Positions 1 to 8,530 of a stretch of DNA of 8,536 bases are shown here, piece by piece. The stretch's first letter is position 1, and every line of letters begins with the position of its first letter. Made by a program: the position numbers and the translations under genes. The stretch is from assembly GCA_022508685.1 (NCBI GenBank), contig JAFLUS010000067.1, positions 1 through 8,536 of the forward strand, in the 5' to 3' direction. This DNA comes from Prevotellaceae bacterium (GTDB lineage Bacteria; Bacteroidota; Bacteroidia; Bacteroidales; Bacteroidaceae). Below the pieces are notes generated by a model. That model did not search any database, had not been told where the DNA came from, and saw only the letters and a program-made list of their open reading frames with translations.

Positions 1-46
1 GCATAAACGTGAACACGCTTATGCATACGCCTAAAAACGCGTATGC
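1..46 (-). other. Two abutting inverted repeats (possible hairpins) in the mutL 3' flank
   Basis: Bases 1-24 form an inverted repeat: GCATAA-CGTG pairs with CACG-TTATGC, with one internal mismatch on the plus strand that becomes a G-U pair in RNA made from the minus strand, the strand mutL is read from. Bases 23-30 (GCATACGC) pair perfectly with 39-46 (GCGTATGC) around an 8-base loop. The two inverted repeats share the bases GC at 23-24 and have the same 22-base offset as the tandem repeat. In the mutL transcript the second hairpin would come first, then the first. No run of U is visible after either before the window ends, so a standard intrinsic terminator cannot be claimed. Confidence 0.5.
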
Positions 47-76
47 GCACGCCTCGAAACGTTTATGCGCACGCCT
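1..76. repeat. Imperfect 22-base tandem repeat downstream of mutL
   Basis: The core ATGCGCACGCCT occurs at 43-54 and again, identically, at 65-76; a variant with two changes (ATGCATACGCCT) is at 21-32. The spacing is exactly 22 bases. Comparing whole units, 21-42 and 43-64 agree at 16 of 22 positions, and the sequence at 1-20 agrees with the matching part of the next unit at 14 of 20. The last copy loses similarity after position 76. The array is cut by the window edge, so its full length is unknown. It lies outside any credible gene, 22 bases past the mutL stop. I do not recognise the family. It could be a small minisatellite, part of a larger intergenic repeat, or a transcription end region. 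Confidence 0.75.
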
Positions 77-98
77 TTTGAGGGGTATAAATGAAGGG

Positions 99-2012
99 TC
101 AGAAGAGTTTTTCAATGGCGTGATGGTCGATAGTGCTCATCACGATTTTTCCGTCGGGGGTGCGCAACGGAGCATTCAGTTGACCATACTGACGGAGGAG
201 GTTGGCGGTTTCGTCGGCAGTGAGCACTTGCCCGTAGACGATGGCAGCGGATTGTGCCATGGCCAGTGCGATGGCACTGCCCATTTCTTGGCGGAGGCTG
301 CTGCCCTGCTCCATTGCCACATAGACGAGGTCGTGGAGGAGTTGCTGCGGATTGAGTCCGTCGATGCCCGAGGGTACACCATTGATAGAATAAGAACCAC
401 CGCCGAGGTTCGTGAGTTCGAAGCCGATGTACTCAAGTTCGTTCCACACTTGCTCCACGACGAGTTCTTCATTCTTGGAAAACTGAACGATGTCGGGAAA
501 CAGCAGGCCTTGCGACACATGTACCTGTTCCTCGATTTTTCGCATATACTCGGCGTAGAGGATGCAGACGTGGGCGCGGTGTTGGTCGATGAGCAACAGA
601 CCGGCAGAGAGCGGCAGGACAATGAAGCGCCCTTTGTACTGAAAATGGGGCAACGCAGCGATGTCGGGCGTGAGTTCTCCGGCAAGGTCGGCATCGGCAG
701 CGTGGCCTTCGGCGGTCGGCGCAAAGAGGTTGGGATGCTGTGACGATTCGTCGTGGCGCATCAGTCCGTTGAGCACGAATTCTTCGTCGGGACGCAAAAG
801 ACTGCCGACATGTGGAGCGGGCTTGCCGTCGCGTTGCTCAAAGTTTTCCATGCCGTCGTACAAACGTTGCCAGTCGGTCGTCTTTCGTCCGGAGGAAGCG
901 TTTGCCTTGAATGGATTGTAGGTTGTAGTCATGGGTGACGGCAAGGTGGCGGGCCCTCCATTTGCACCCATCACGGGAATGGAAGGGCGGTCGGCGACAT
1001 CGAAATCGATGGTAGGCACGTTGCTGTATTTGCCCAACGCCTCTTTCACCACAGCAGAGAGCATCTGCCAAATGGGTTGTTCGTTGTCGAACTTGACTTC
1101 CGTCTTGGTGGGATGGACATTGACGTCAATCGTGGCGGCATCTACGGAGAGGTAGATGAAATAGGACACGTGCTCGCCCGCGGGGATGAGGTGTTCGTAG
1201 GCGTGCATGACGGCACTGTGGAAATATGGGTGCCGCATGTAGCGTCCGTTGACGAAGAAGTATTGATGCGAACCTTTCTTGCGCGACGATTCGGGTTTGC
1301 CGACATAGCCGGCAATGTTCACCAACGACGTTTCGGCTTCGACGGCAAGCAGTTCGGCATTGAGTCGTTTTCCGAACACATCAAGAATGCGCTGACGCAG
1401 TGATGCCTGTGGCAACTTGAACACTTCGCTGCCATTATTATATAATGTAAAGGACTTGTCGGGATAGACCAGCGCAATGCGTTGAAAATCGTTGACGATG
1501 TTCGACAACTCGGTCTGATTGGACTTGAGGAATTTCCGTCGGGCAGGAATATTGAAAAACAGATTGCGGACGGCAAAATTGCAGCCTACGGGACAGGCTA
1601 TCGGTTCTTGCCGCTCGATTTTCGAACCGGCAATGTGGATGAGTGTACCCAATTCGTCTTCGGCACGGCGTGTCCGCAGTTCCACCTGTGCGACGGCAGC
1701 AATCGAAGCCAAGGCTTCGCCACGAAACCCCATGGTGTGCAGCGAGAAGAGGTCGGTAGCATGGAGGATTTTCGACGTGGCATGGCGTTCAAACGAAAGG
1801 CGGGCGTCGGTTTCCGACATTCCCTTTCCGTTGTCAATGACTTGCACGCAGGTCTTTCCTCCGTCGGTCACAAGCACTTGGATGTCGGTCGCATCGGCAT
1901 CAATCGCATTCTCCACCATTTCCTTCACGATGGACGACGGACGTTGCACGACTTCGCCTGCCGCAATCTGGTTGGCGACCGAGTCGGGAAGAAGATGGAT
2001 GATGTCGTTCAC
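99..2012 (-). CDS. mutL: DNA mismatch repair protein MutL
   Basis: MutL couples mismatch recognition by MutS to strand removal and acts as a cytoplasmic dimer with an N-terminal GHKL ATPase. The 637-residue product has the expected ATPase motifs: ENAIDA at 34-39 (motif I), DNGKGM at 60-65 (motif II), ATSKI at 78-82 and GFRGEALASI at 95-104 (motif III). The transducer domain runs to about 325, with NVHPTK at 298-303. A variable linker covers about 330-450, and the dimerisation domain covers about 455-637. The C-terminal site that in nicking MutL proteins reads DQHAxxExxxxE is DQHRAHVCILYAE at 476-488, so both glutamate positions are changed. The start is GTG at 2012: the product then begins MNDIIHLLPDSVANQIAAGE, as in relatives, and an in-frame TGA three codons upstream excludes an earlier start. 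A 64-base spacer with no visible promoter separates it from the preceding small gene. It is probably the last gene of the operon. Confidence 0.97.
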   Translation of the reverse strand: MNDIIHLLPDSVANQIAAGEVVQRPSSIVKEMVENAIDADATDIQVLVTDGGKTCVQVIDNGKGMSETDARLSFERHATSKILHATDLFSLHTMGFRGEALASIAAVAQVELRTRRAEDELGTLIHIAGSKIERQEPIACPVGCNFAVRNLFFNIPARRKFLKSNQTELSNIVNDFQRIALVYPDKSFTLYNNGSEVFKLPQASLRQRILDVFGKRLNAELLAVEAETSLVNIAGYVGKPESSRKKGSHQYFFVNGRYMRHPYFHSAVMHAYEHLIPAGEHVSYFIYLSVDAATIDVNVHPTKTEVKFDNEQPIWQMLSAVVKEALGKYSNVPTIDFDVADRPSIPVMGANGGPATLPSPMTTTYNPFKANASSGRKTTDWQRLYDGMENFEQRDGKPAPHVGSLLRPDEEFVLNGLMRHDESSQHPNLFAPTAEGHAADADLAGELTPDIAALPHFQYKGRFIVLPLSAGLLLIDQHRAHVCILYAEYMRKIEEQVHVSQGLLFPDIVQFSKNEELVVEQVWNELEYIGFELTNLGGGSYSINGVPSGIDGLNPQQLLHDLVYVAMEQGSSLRQEMGSAIALAMAQSAAIVYGQVLTADETANLLRQYGQLNAPLRTPDGKIVMSTIDHHAIEKLF

Positions 2013-2076
2013 GGAAATTCAGGATTAGAAATGGATATGATGCACTTCGGTGGCACGCACGACGGAGTACGGAAAA

Positions 2077-2370
2077 TCAGAACAGCGAACCCGTATACAG
2101 GTATTTTGCCAACAGCAGCAGACCGATGATAATCAGAATAATGGCACCGTTGGAGAGGCGTTTCCGCTTGCTTTCCTTACGCCGCTTCAGATGCTTGGTA
2201 GCACCCACGAATTTTCCGCGAATGTCCTCCGGCGTAAATTCTTTCGGTGGCAACAAGCCCAAATCGCGCTTGGCTTTTTCCTCTATCTGCGCCAATTTTT
2301 CTTTGCGGGGGTCGTAGTATATGTAGTTGTGCTGAAAACCGCGAGGCTTCCGTGTCGTGAACAATGCCAT
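2077..2370 (-). CDS. Small conserved-looking membrane protein, function unknown
   Basis: This 97-residue protein starts at ATG 2370, 22 bases after the OstA-like stop, and lies in the same direction between that gene and mutL. The N-terminal two thirds are hydrophilic and basic, with an aromatic stretch GFQHNYIYYDPRKEKL at 11-26 and a helix-prone charged segment to about 36. A very basic stretch (KHLKRRKESKRKRL, 59-72) leads into one hydrophobic segment at about 75-92, followed by a short tail. The arrangement suggests a single C-terminal membrane helix with the basic N-terminal part in the cytoplasm by the positive-inside rule. There is no signal peptide. I recall similar small proteins with the YIYYDPRKEKL-type motif in Bacteroidetes, but know of no assigned function. 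Its place in a tight operon and its clear topology argue that it is a real gene. Confidence 0.85.
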   Translation of the reverse strand: MALFTTRKPRGFQHNYIYYDPRKEKLAQIEEKAKRDLGLLPPKEFTPEDIRGKFVGATKHLKRRKESKRKRLSNGAIILIIIGLLLLAKYLYTGSLF

Positions 2371-2392
2371 AGACTTTGTATTTATCGGGAAT

Positions 2393-4054
2393 TTATTCTT
2401 CTTTCAGTTGGTCTAACTTCTGCAGAGGTACAATCTTCTTTTCCGTCTTTTTCAACATATTCTTTTCCGATTTTCCTCTCCACACGAAGACGTCGTCCTT
2501 ATCGAGCGGCCGGATGTAGTCGAACCACGCAAAACCGGACAGATATTGCTTGTCGTCGGGCACCAACGTCGGCGGATACATCGTCGCCTTTCCTCCCGGT
2601 GCCCAGATTTTGTATATCCGCTTGTCCTGCATCCACATTTTCATGTCGGTGGTTTCCATGTAGTTCATGCCGGTCTGCGTTCCGTCGCTTTCATCAATGT
2701 AATAGACGACGTAGACGTTGCCATGCGCCTCGTTGTGTTCCACTTCACCATTGTCGAAATAGGTGAACATTTCGCGCGAGGCGACTTGATTGTAGCGCAC
2801 CGAATCGAGTTGCTCGATGGTCATGGCTTGATTGATGACGTGCACCCAGTCGATGGTGCTGTCGTTGTTGTAGATGCGGATTTCTTCACCAAACACCTGC
2901 TGCTGCTCGTTCCACAGAATGGGCTGTCCGTACATGTATGTGCACGAATCGGGCTGAATGACGACAAGGGAGTCGCACACGCCCTGCACATCGTTGCGAA
3001 ACATTCGCACGCGATGATACGCATGGAGATTGCGATAGACGGAGTCGGTGTTCATGTTGTAGGTGAACATCTTGAGCGTATCGCCATGCAGATAGAGCGT
3101 GTCGGGCGTCGAATATTCCAATGCCAACGCGCTGTCGGTCGCCATGGCGTGTCCCGTTTCTTCGTAATAGATGCAGTAGTTTCCGTAGAGGGCGCACAGG
3201 TTTTCTTCGTCCGTCAGGACGACGTTGCCAAATGCTTCGTCAAAACCAGCCTCTTTGTCGCTGTACAGACTGTCGCCGACGATTTTGCGCATATCCTTAA
3301 TGATGTACGAGCGGTCGAGCAACGTAGATTTTCCGGTGCGGGTGTCGTAAGTGCCTCGTTCGCCATACACAAAAGTGCCGTCCTCCGACGTGATGTTGGT
3401 GGGCGACATGATGCGTGCCCATTCCGTGTCCGTATAATAATAGAGCGTGTCGGACACGAGCGTAAACTTCGGATTGTTCAGTTGCACGTTGTTGGTGAAG
3501 AATGCTTCGTGCGTACTGGTCGTATATTGTCCCCAGTCGGACACGAGCACGTTGTCGCCGTCGTAGAGCGTTCCGCCTTCGGGATAGAAGCCCGTTCCTG
3601 TCAGGCGGTCGTAGTCGAAAGTTTCGGTGTCGAGGCGTGAATCGTTATGATAGAGATGAACACGACTGCGTGCCATGGCGCGGAAACTATAGCCGTCGTA
3701 ATAAAGGGAATCGCAAGTCAGTCGCAACGTGTCGCCTTGCACCATCACCACGTTGCCGAATGCGTCGAACGAATTTTCGGCACGATAAAGCCGGGCGCTG
3801 TCGCAATCGAGAAACACGCCTTCGTGGCTGAGTTTCACATTCCCCACCAACACTTCGGCGGTCGGGTCGCTTGAATTTTTATAAAGAATGTCGGAATGGA
3901 TGAGGTAGATGCGCGAATCCGTCGCCGCTTGCTGTTGCGGACGGCGGTCGGGCATGGATGCCAGCATCACGCATACACCAATCATAGCGAAGAGACTGAC
4001 CCAGCCTCTCCGCCATGTATGTTTACGCGTCGTCCCTGCTTCCTCTTGTTTCAC
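2393..4054 (-). CDS. OstA/LptA-like envelope protein
   Basis: The 553-residue product resembles the OstA-like (LptA / LptD N-terminal) family, whose members form beta-jellyrolls that bind and pass lipopolysaccharide across the periplasm. The signs are repeated short beta-strand units: GNV recurs at 71, 100, 276 and 445, and DSLYY/DTLYY-type elements at 115, 202 and 261. A basic N-terminus (KHTWRRGW, 11-18) followed by a hydrophobic stretch at about 19-33 looks like a signal peptide or membrane anchor. The start is GTG at 4054, 11 bases after the surA stop; the first in-frame ATG would cut into the hydrophobic stretch, so GTG fits better. The end (about 528-553) is lysine-rich. At this length it is much larger than E. 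coli LptA (about 185 residues), as is usual for Bacteroidetes versions. A role in LPS transport is inferred from the family and from the neighbouring surA. Confidence 0.85.
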   Translation of the reverse strand: MKQEEAGTTRKHTWRRGWVSLFAMIGVCVMLASMPDRRPQQQAATDSRIYLIHSDILYKNSSDPTAEVLVGNVKLSHEGVFLDCDSARLYRAENSFDAFGNVVMVQGDTLRLTCDSLYYDGYSFRAMARSRVHLYHNDSRLDTETFDYDRLTGTGFYPEGGTLYDGDNVLVSDWGQYTTSTHEAFFTNNVQLNNPKFTLVSDTLYYYTDTEWARIMSPTNITSEDGTFVYGERGTYDTRTGKSTLLDRSYIIKDMRKIVGDSLYSDKEAGFDEAFGNVVLTDEENLCALYGNYCIYYEETGHAMATDSALALEYSTPDTLYLHGDTLKMFTYNMNTDSVYRNLHAYHRVRMFRNDVQGVCDSLVVIQPDSCTYMYGQPILWNEQQQVFGEEIRIYNNDSTIDWVHVINQAMTIEQLDSVRYNQVASREMFTYFDNGEVEHNEAHGNVYVVYYIDESDGTQTGMNYMETTDMKMWMQDKRIYKIWAPGGKATMYPPTLVPDDKQYLSGFAWFDYIRPLDKDDVFVWRGKSEKNMLKKTEKKIVPLQKLDQLKEE

Positions 4055-4065
4055 CTTCGTCTGCT

Positions 4066-5442
4066 TTACTCCTTAACCCATCCCGGATATTGGAACTCGC
4101 AATTGCTCCATCCGTCGTTGATGTGAACGTAGGTTTTCTTCTGCATGTCGCGAATCCATTGGTCTATCTTTTCGCTGCTCTGCTTCTCGATGAGTGCATT
4201 CTGCAGGGCTTGATAGTCCTCTTGCATCGTGGCGCGGTGGCCATTGACCTTGCTTTTCAGTCGGACAACGGCAACGACTTCCTTATCGCTGTTGTCCACC
4301 ATGATGAACGGTCGGCTCAGTTCACCCACCTTCATGTTGGCAACCACCTTCGCCACTTCGGGCGGCAGGTCTTTCATTTCAAATTTCGGTGTGCCGTAGA
4401 GGTCGGAGCGCATATCCGTCTTGTTCACCATAATGCCGTAGTTGGCACGTGTGTCCTTGTCTTGCGAACCGAACGAAATGGCATCGTCAAACGTATATTC
4501 GCCTTTGGCAACGCCGTCCATGATAGAGTCCATTTGCGCCAGACAATTCGTCAGTTCTTCGTCCGACACTTTCGGACGAAGCAGAATGTGGCGCACATTC
4601 ACGCGTTCTCCACGCTTCTCTATCAGTTGCAGAATATGGAATCCGTATTCCGTCTCGATAATCTTCGACACGGCTTTCGGGTCGGTCAGATTGAATGCCG
4701 CCGTAGCAAATTCAGGCACCCAGTCTGTGCGTAGGGAGAATCCCAATTCACCACCCTTTTGCGCCGAACCGCGGTCTTCGGAGTGGAGCAAAGCCAATGT
4801 TGAAAATTGGGCTTCGCCTTTATTGATGCGTTCCGTATAGCCACGCAGTTCGTCTTTCACGCGATTGATTTCTTCGGGCGAGATGTTCGGACGACGCACC
4901 AAGATTTGCACTTCCAACTGGGTGGGAATAAACGGAATGCTGTCTTCGGGCAAGTCTTTGACATAACGGCGCACCTGTGCCGGAGTCACCTTGATGTCCT
5001 TCACCAGACTCTGACGGACTTCGCGAATGGTGAGGTCGTTCTTTTCGACTTCAAACAACTGCTCGCGAATTTGCGAAAGGGTCTTTCCGAAATATTCTTC
5101 CAACTTTTCCTTCGAACCAATTTGCTGAATGAAATAGTTGACTTTCATATCCACCTGCTGCAGCACTTCGTTGTCGGTCACCTCCACGCTGTCGATGGCA
5201 GCCTGCTGCAGAAACAATTTCTGAATTGCCAACTGCTCGGGCAGCACGCAGTAGGGGTCGCCGTTCAGGCGTTGTCCCATGGATTGGGCTTCGAGGCGCA
5301 TCTGCTCCACATCGGACTTCAGAATGGCTTCGTCGCCAACGACCCATATCACTTCGTCCACGACATTGTCTTGTGCAACGGCAGAAACGGCGGTGCACAG
5401 CAAGAGCGATGCCATGGCGAATGTTCTCAATATTCTTATCAT
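4066..5442 (-). CDS. surA: SurA-like periplasmic chaperone / peptidyl-prolyl isomerase
   Basis: SurA-type proteins bind unfolded outer-membrane proteins in the periplasm; many also isomerise X-Pro bonds. The 458-residue product starts with a signal peptide (about 1-23, cleavage probably after AVA). It then has the SurA N-terminal chaperone part (DEVIWVVGDEAILKSDVEQM at 29-48, helical to about 160), a first parvulin domain at about 175-277 and a second at about 281-396, and a C-terminal helix near 405-435. The order and length match SurA (E. coli about 428 residues). The first parvulin domain keeps SEDRGSAQKGGELGF (221-235) and YGFHILQL (266-273), but has Gln at 179 where His is usual. The second starts well (VRHILLRP, 283-290) but lacks the glycine-rich GGxLG and the closing GxHI motif. 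It starts at ATG 5442, 42 bases after the preceding stop, and is followed 11 bases later by the OstA-like gene. Confidence 0.92.
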   Translation of the reverse strand: MIRILRTFAMASLLLCTAVSAVAQDNVVDEVIWVVGDEAILKSDVEQMRLEAQSMGQRLNGDPYCVLPEQLAIQKLFLQQAAIDSVEVTDNEVLQQVDMKVNYFIQQIGSKEKLEEYFGKTLSQIREQLFEVEKNDLTIREVRQSLVKDIKVTPAQVRRYVKDLPEDSIPFIPTQLEVQILVRRPNISPEEINRVKDELRGYTERINKGEAQFSTLALLHSEDRGSAQKGGELGFSLRTDWVPEFATAAFNLTDPKAVSKIIETEYGFHILQLIEKRGERVNVRHILLRPKVSDEELTNCLAQMDSIMDGVAKGEYTFDDAISFGSQDKDTRANYGIMVNKTDMRSDLYGTPKFEMKDLPPEVAKVVANMKVGELSRPFIMVDNSDKEVVAVVRLKSKVNGHRATMQEDYQALQNALIEKQSSEKIDQWIRDMQKKTYVHINDGWSNCEFQYPGWVKE

Positions 5443-5484
5443 GCGTTTATCGTGTCAGTTTGCTTGATTGACATCTTTCATACA

Positions 5485-6906
5485 TCAATGCTGATTGACG
5501 GTCTCCAACACGGCTTCGTTCACCGTGAACGAGTAGCGGCGGCGCAGTTCTTCCACCCAACGGTTTTCGCGTTCGTTGGTGTAGTCCGTAGCCACTTGTC
5601 CGCGCACGTCGGCATAGGTTTCAGGCTTCTTCAGTTTCTTGCCATAGACGTCGGTAACGGGATAATCCTTCATGCCGGCATAGTCTTTCACCGACTTGAA
5701 CACCAATGCGTCGACCGCCTTGTTGTCGCCTTGCTTGTAGATGCCACGTTCCACGCGCACCAACTTCACGGAATCGTTGTTCAGTGCCGCAACGAGCGTT
5801 TTTGCCCAATCGTCTTCGGGCACGTTCTTGAGCAGTTTCTTGGCTTTAGCCAACGTGGCTTTGTCTTTTGCATGGATAACGATACCGCGATAGCGAGGTG
5901 CATCCCATGCGTATTTCTTTTCGTTTGCCTTGAAGTAGGCAGCCAATCCGGCTTCATCCTTTGCGGCAGGGTCCCAGATTTGGTTCTTCGAAATCTCATA
6001 CATCAACGTTCCGTCGTAGTACTCTTGCGCCAAATATCTGGATTCTGCGTCTTGAGCCATCAATTCTTGGTAGTAGCGGTCGATGACGGCACTCTTCTCC
6101 ACACCTTCCTGCTTGGCTACGGAGTCGATGAGCGCATTGGCAGAAGCCTCCTTGATGCCGCGCTGCTCGAGGAACTTGATGATGTTGTCGTGGTGGTATT
6201 CATAAGGTTCAAACGCATGGCGTTCATGCAGTTTGATGATGTGCCAACCGAAATCGCTTTCAATCGGTTTCGACATTTCACCCGCCTTCAACGCATAGGC
6301 AGCAGCCTCAAACTTCGGCACCATCATGCCTTTGCCGAACTGCGGCAACTGTCCGCCGCGAGCAGCCGAACCTTTGTCATCGCTGTGCTTTCTTGCCAGT
6401 TCGGCAAAGTCGGCGCCGTTCAGCAGTTCCTGATAAATGGAGTCCACACGCGCCTTGGCTGCAGCCTGTTGTTCGGCGGTGGCATCCTGCCGCATCACCA
6501 CGAGGATGTGGGATGCCGTGAGCAAGTCCTGTCCGTCAAACCGCTTGGCGGTGTTGTCATACGTTTCGCGAGCGGTACGTTCGATGAAATCGCTGTCGAC
6601 CAACGTCGGAAGCACCATCTGTTCCTTGTAACTTTCCAACTCCCGACGCACGGCCGTGAGCGTGTCGTAACCGGCATCCTTGGCTGCCTCGACCTTCAGT
6701 TTGAAGTTGACGAACAAGTCCACATAGTCCTTCACGCCCTTCTTGTCGAGTACACCTTCGGCGTTGTTCTTATTATAGGAATATTCAAATTCGCTGCGTG
6801 TAATCGGATTTCCGTTAATCTGCATCAGCACGGGGTCGTCTGCCGTCTGTGCCTGCGCGCCGAACCCTGCGAACAGGGTTGCGGCGATGATTGCCAATTT
6901 TTTCAT
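5485..6906 (-). CDS. PpiC/parvulin-type peptidyl-prolyl isomerase, exported
   Basis: This 473-residue protein is a second SurA-related isomerase with a single parvulin domain. The signal peptide is MKKLAIIAATLFAGFGAQAQ, with cleavage probably after residue 18 or 20. An N-terminal segment (VLMQINGNPITRSEFEYSYN, 26-45) is of the kind that opens this Bacteroidetes subfamily. The parvulin domain lies at about 129-228 with all usual landmarks: SHI at 132-134, SDDKGSAARGGQLPQF at 175-190, MVPKFEAAAYAL at 195-206 and FGWHIIKL at 219-226. The C-terminal half (about 230-473) shows no second parvulin domain; it ends in a helical ENRWVEELRRRYSF-type segment (447-460) like that of other SurA-like proteins. 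It probably acts in the periplasm on outer-membrane or secreted proteins; its substrate cannot be told from sequence. ATG 6906 follows the guaB stop by 42 bases and is preceded by an A-rich stretch rather than a Shine-Dalgarno. Confidence 0.92.
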   Translation of the reverse strand: MKKLAIIAATLFAGFGAQAQTADDPVLMQINGNPITRSEFEYSYNKNNAEGVLDKKGVKDYVDLFVNFKLKVEAAKDAGYDTLTAVRRELESYKEQMVLPTLVDSDFIERTARETYDNTAKRFDGQDLLTASHILVVMRQDATAEQQAAAKARVDSIYQELLNGADFAELARKHSDDKGSAARGGQLPQFGKGMMVPKFEAAAYALKAGEMSKPIESDFGWHIIKLHERHAFEPYEYHHDNIIKFLEQRGIKEASANALIDSVAKQEGVEKSAVIDRYYQELMAQDAESRYLAQEYYDGTLMYEISKNQIWDPAAKDEAGLAAYFKANEKKYAWDAPRYRGIVIHAKDKATLAKAKKLLKNVPEDDWAKTLVAALNNDSVKLVRVERGIYKQGDNKAVDALVFKSVKDYAGMKDYPVTDVYGKKLKKPETYADVRGQVATDYTNERENRWVEELRRRYSFTVNEAVLETVNQH

Positions 6907-6948
6907 TCTTTCTTATTTTGGATTGAACGATGCTGTTGCTGCGCGTCC

Positions 6949-8442
<1,494 letters not shown>

Positions 8443-8452
8443 TTATTGCGTG

Positions 8453-8484
8453 CAAATTTAGGAATAAAAATTGAATTTCGGAAA
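8453..8484 (-). promoter_or_regulatory. Probable Bacteroidetes sigma-ABfr promoter for guaB and downstream genes
   Basis: On the minus strand TAAATTTG at 8460-8453 matches the Bacteroidetes -7 consensus TAnnTTTG perfectly. Twenty bases upstream, TTTC at 8484-8481 matches three of four bases of the -33 box TTTG. The implied transcription start is near 8445-8448, giving a leader of about 20 bases before guaB ATG 8427. I saw no comparable element in the gaps between the six genes, so this is the best candidate for the whole cluster, though promoters inside coding sequence are not excluded. The assignment rests on consensus matching only. Confidence 0.65.
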
Positions 8485-8501
8485 AACTTTGCCCCGTGAA
8501 T

Positions 8502-8530
8502 GTCAAATTGTGACGATTTTTAACAAAAAT
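8502..8530. other. Two small palindromes upstream of the guaB promoter
   Basis: GTCAAATTGTGAC (8502-8514) has GTCA and TGAC arms around a 5-base centre, and ATTTTTAACAAAAAT (8516-8530) is a perfect 6-base inverted repeat around AAC. They lie one base apart, about 20-45 bases upstream of the -33 box. The first could be a binding site for a dimeric regulator. The second is A/T only, so its hairpin would be weak, and it could be part of the end of an upstream transcript. Both are short enough to be chance in A/T-rich DNA. Confidence 0.3.

Noticed and set aside
1..46. Intrinsic terminator for the mutL transcript
   Set aside because: The hairpins are plausible but no U-rich run follows within the visible sequence, so only inverted repeats are reported.
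1..76. Possible CRISPR array
   Set aside because: The units are 22 bases and directly adjacent, with no unique spacers of 25-40 bases between repeats.
9..743. Plus-strand open frame beginning in the 22-base repeat and running opposite mutL
   Set aside because: It lies antisense to the mutL C-terminal domain in the codon-aligned frame; its first residues are just the translated repeat. No family resemblance was seen.
2013..2076. Separate promoter or tiny gene in the 64-base gap before mutL
   Set aside because: No TAnnTTTG-like element, hairpin or credible reading frame was found there.
2546..3640. Plus-strand open frame of 364 codons opposite the OstA-like gene
   Set aside because: It is codon-aligned antisense to a gene with clear family features, and its composition (His/Val/Arg-rich) is typical of a shadow frame.
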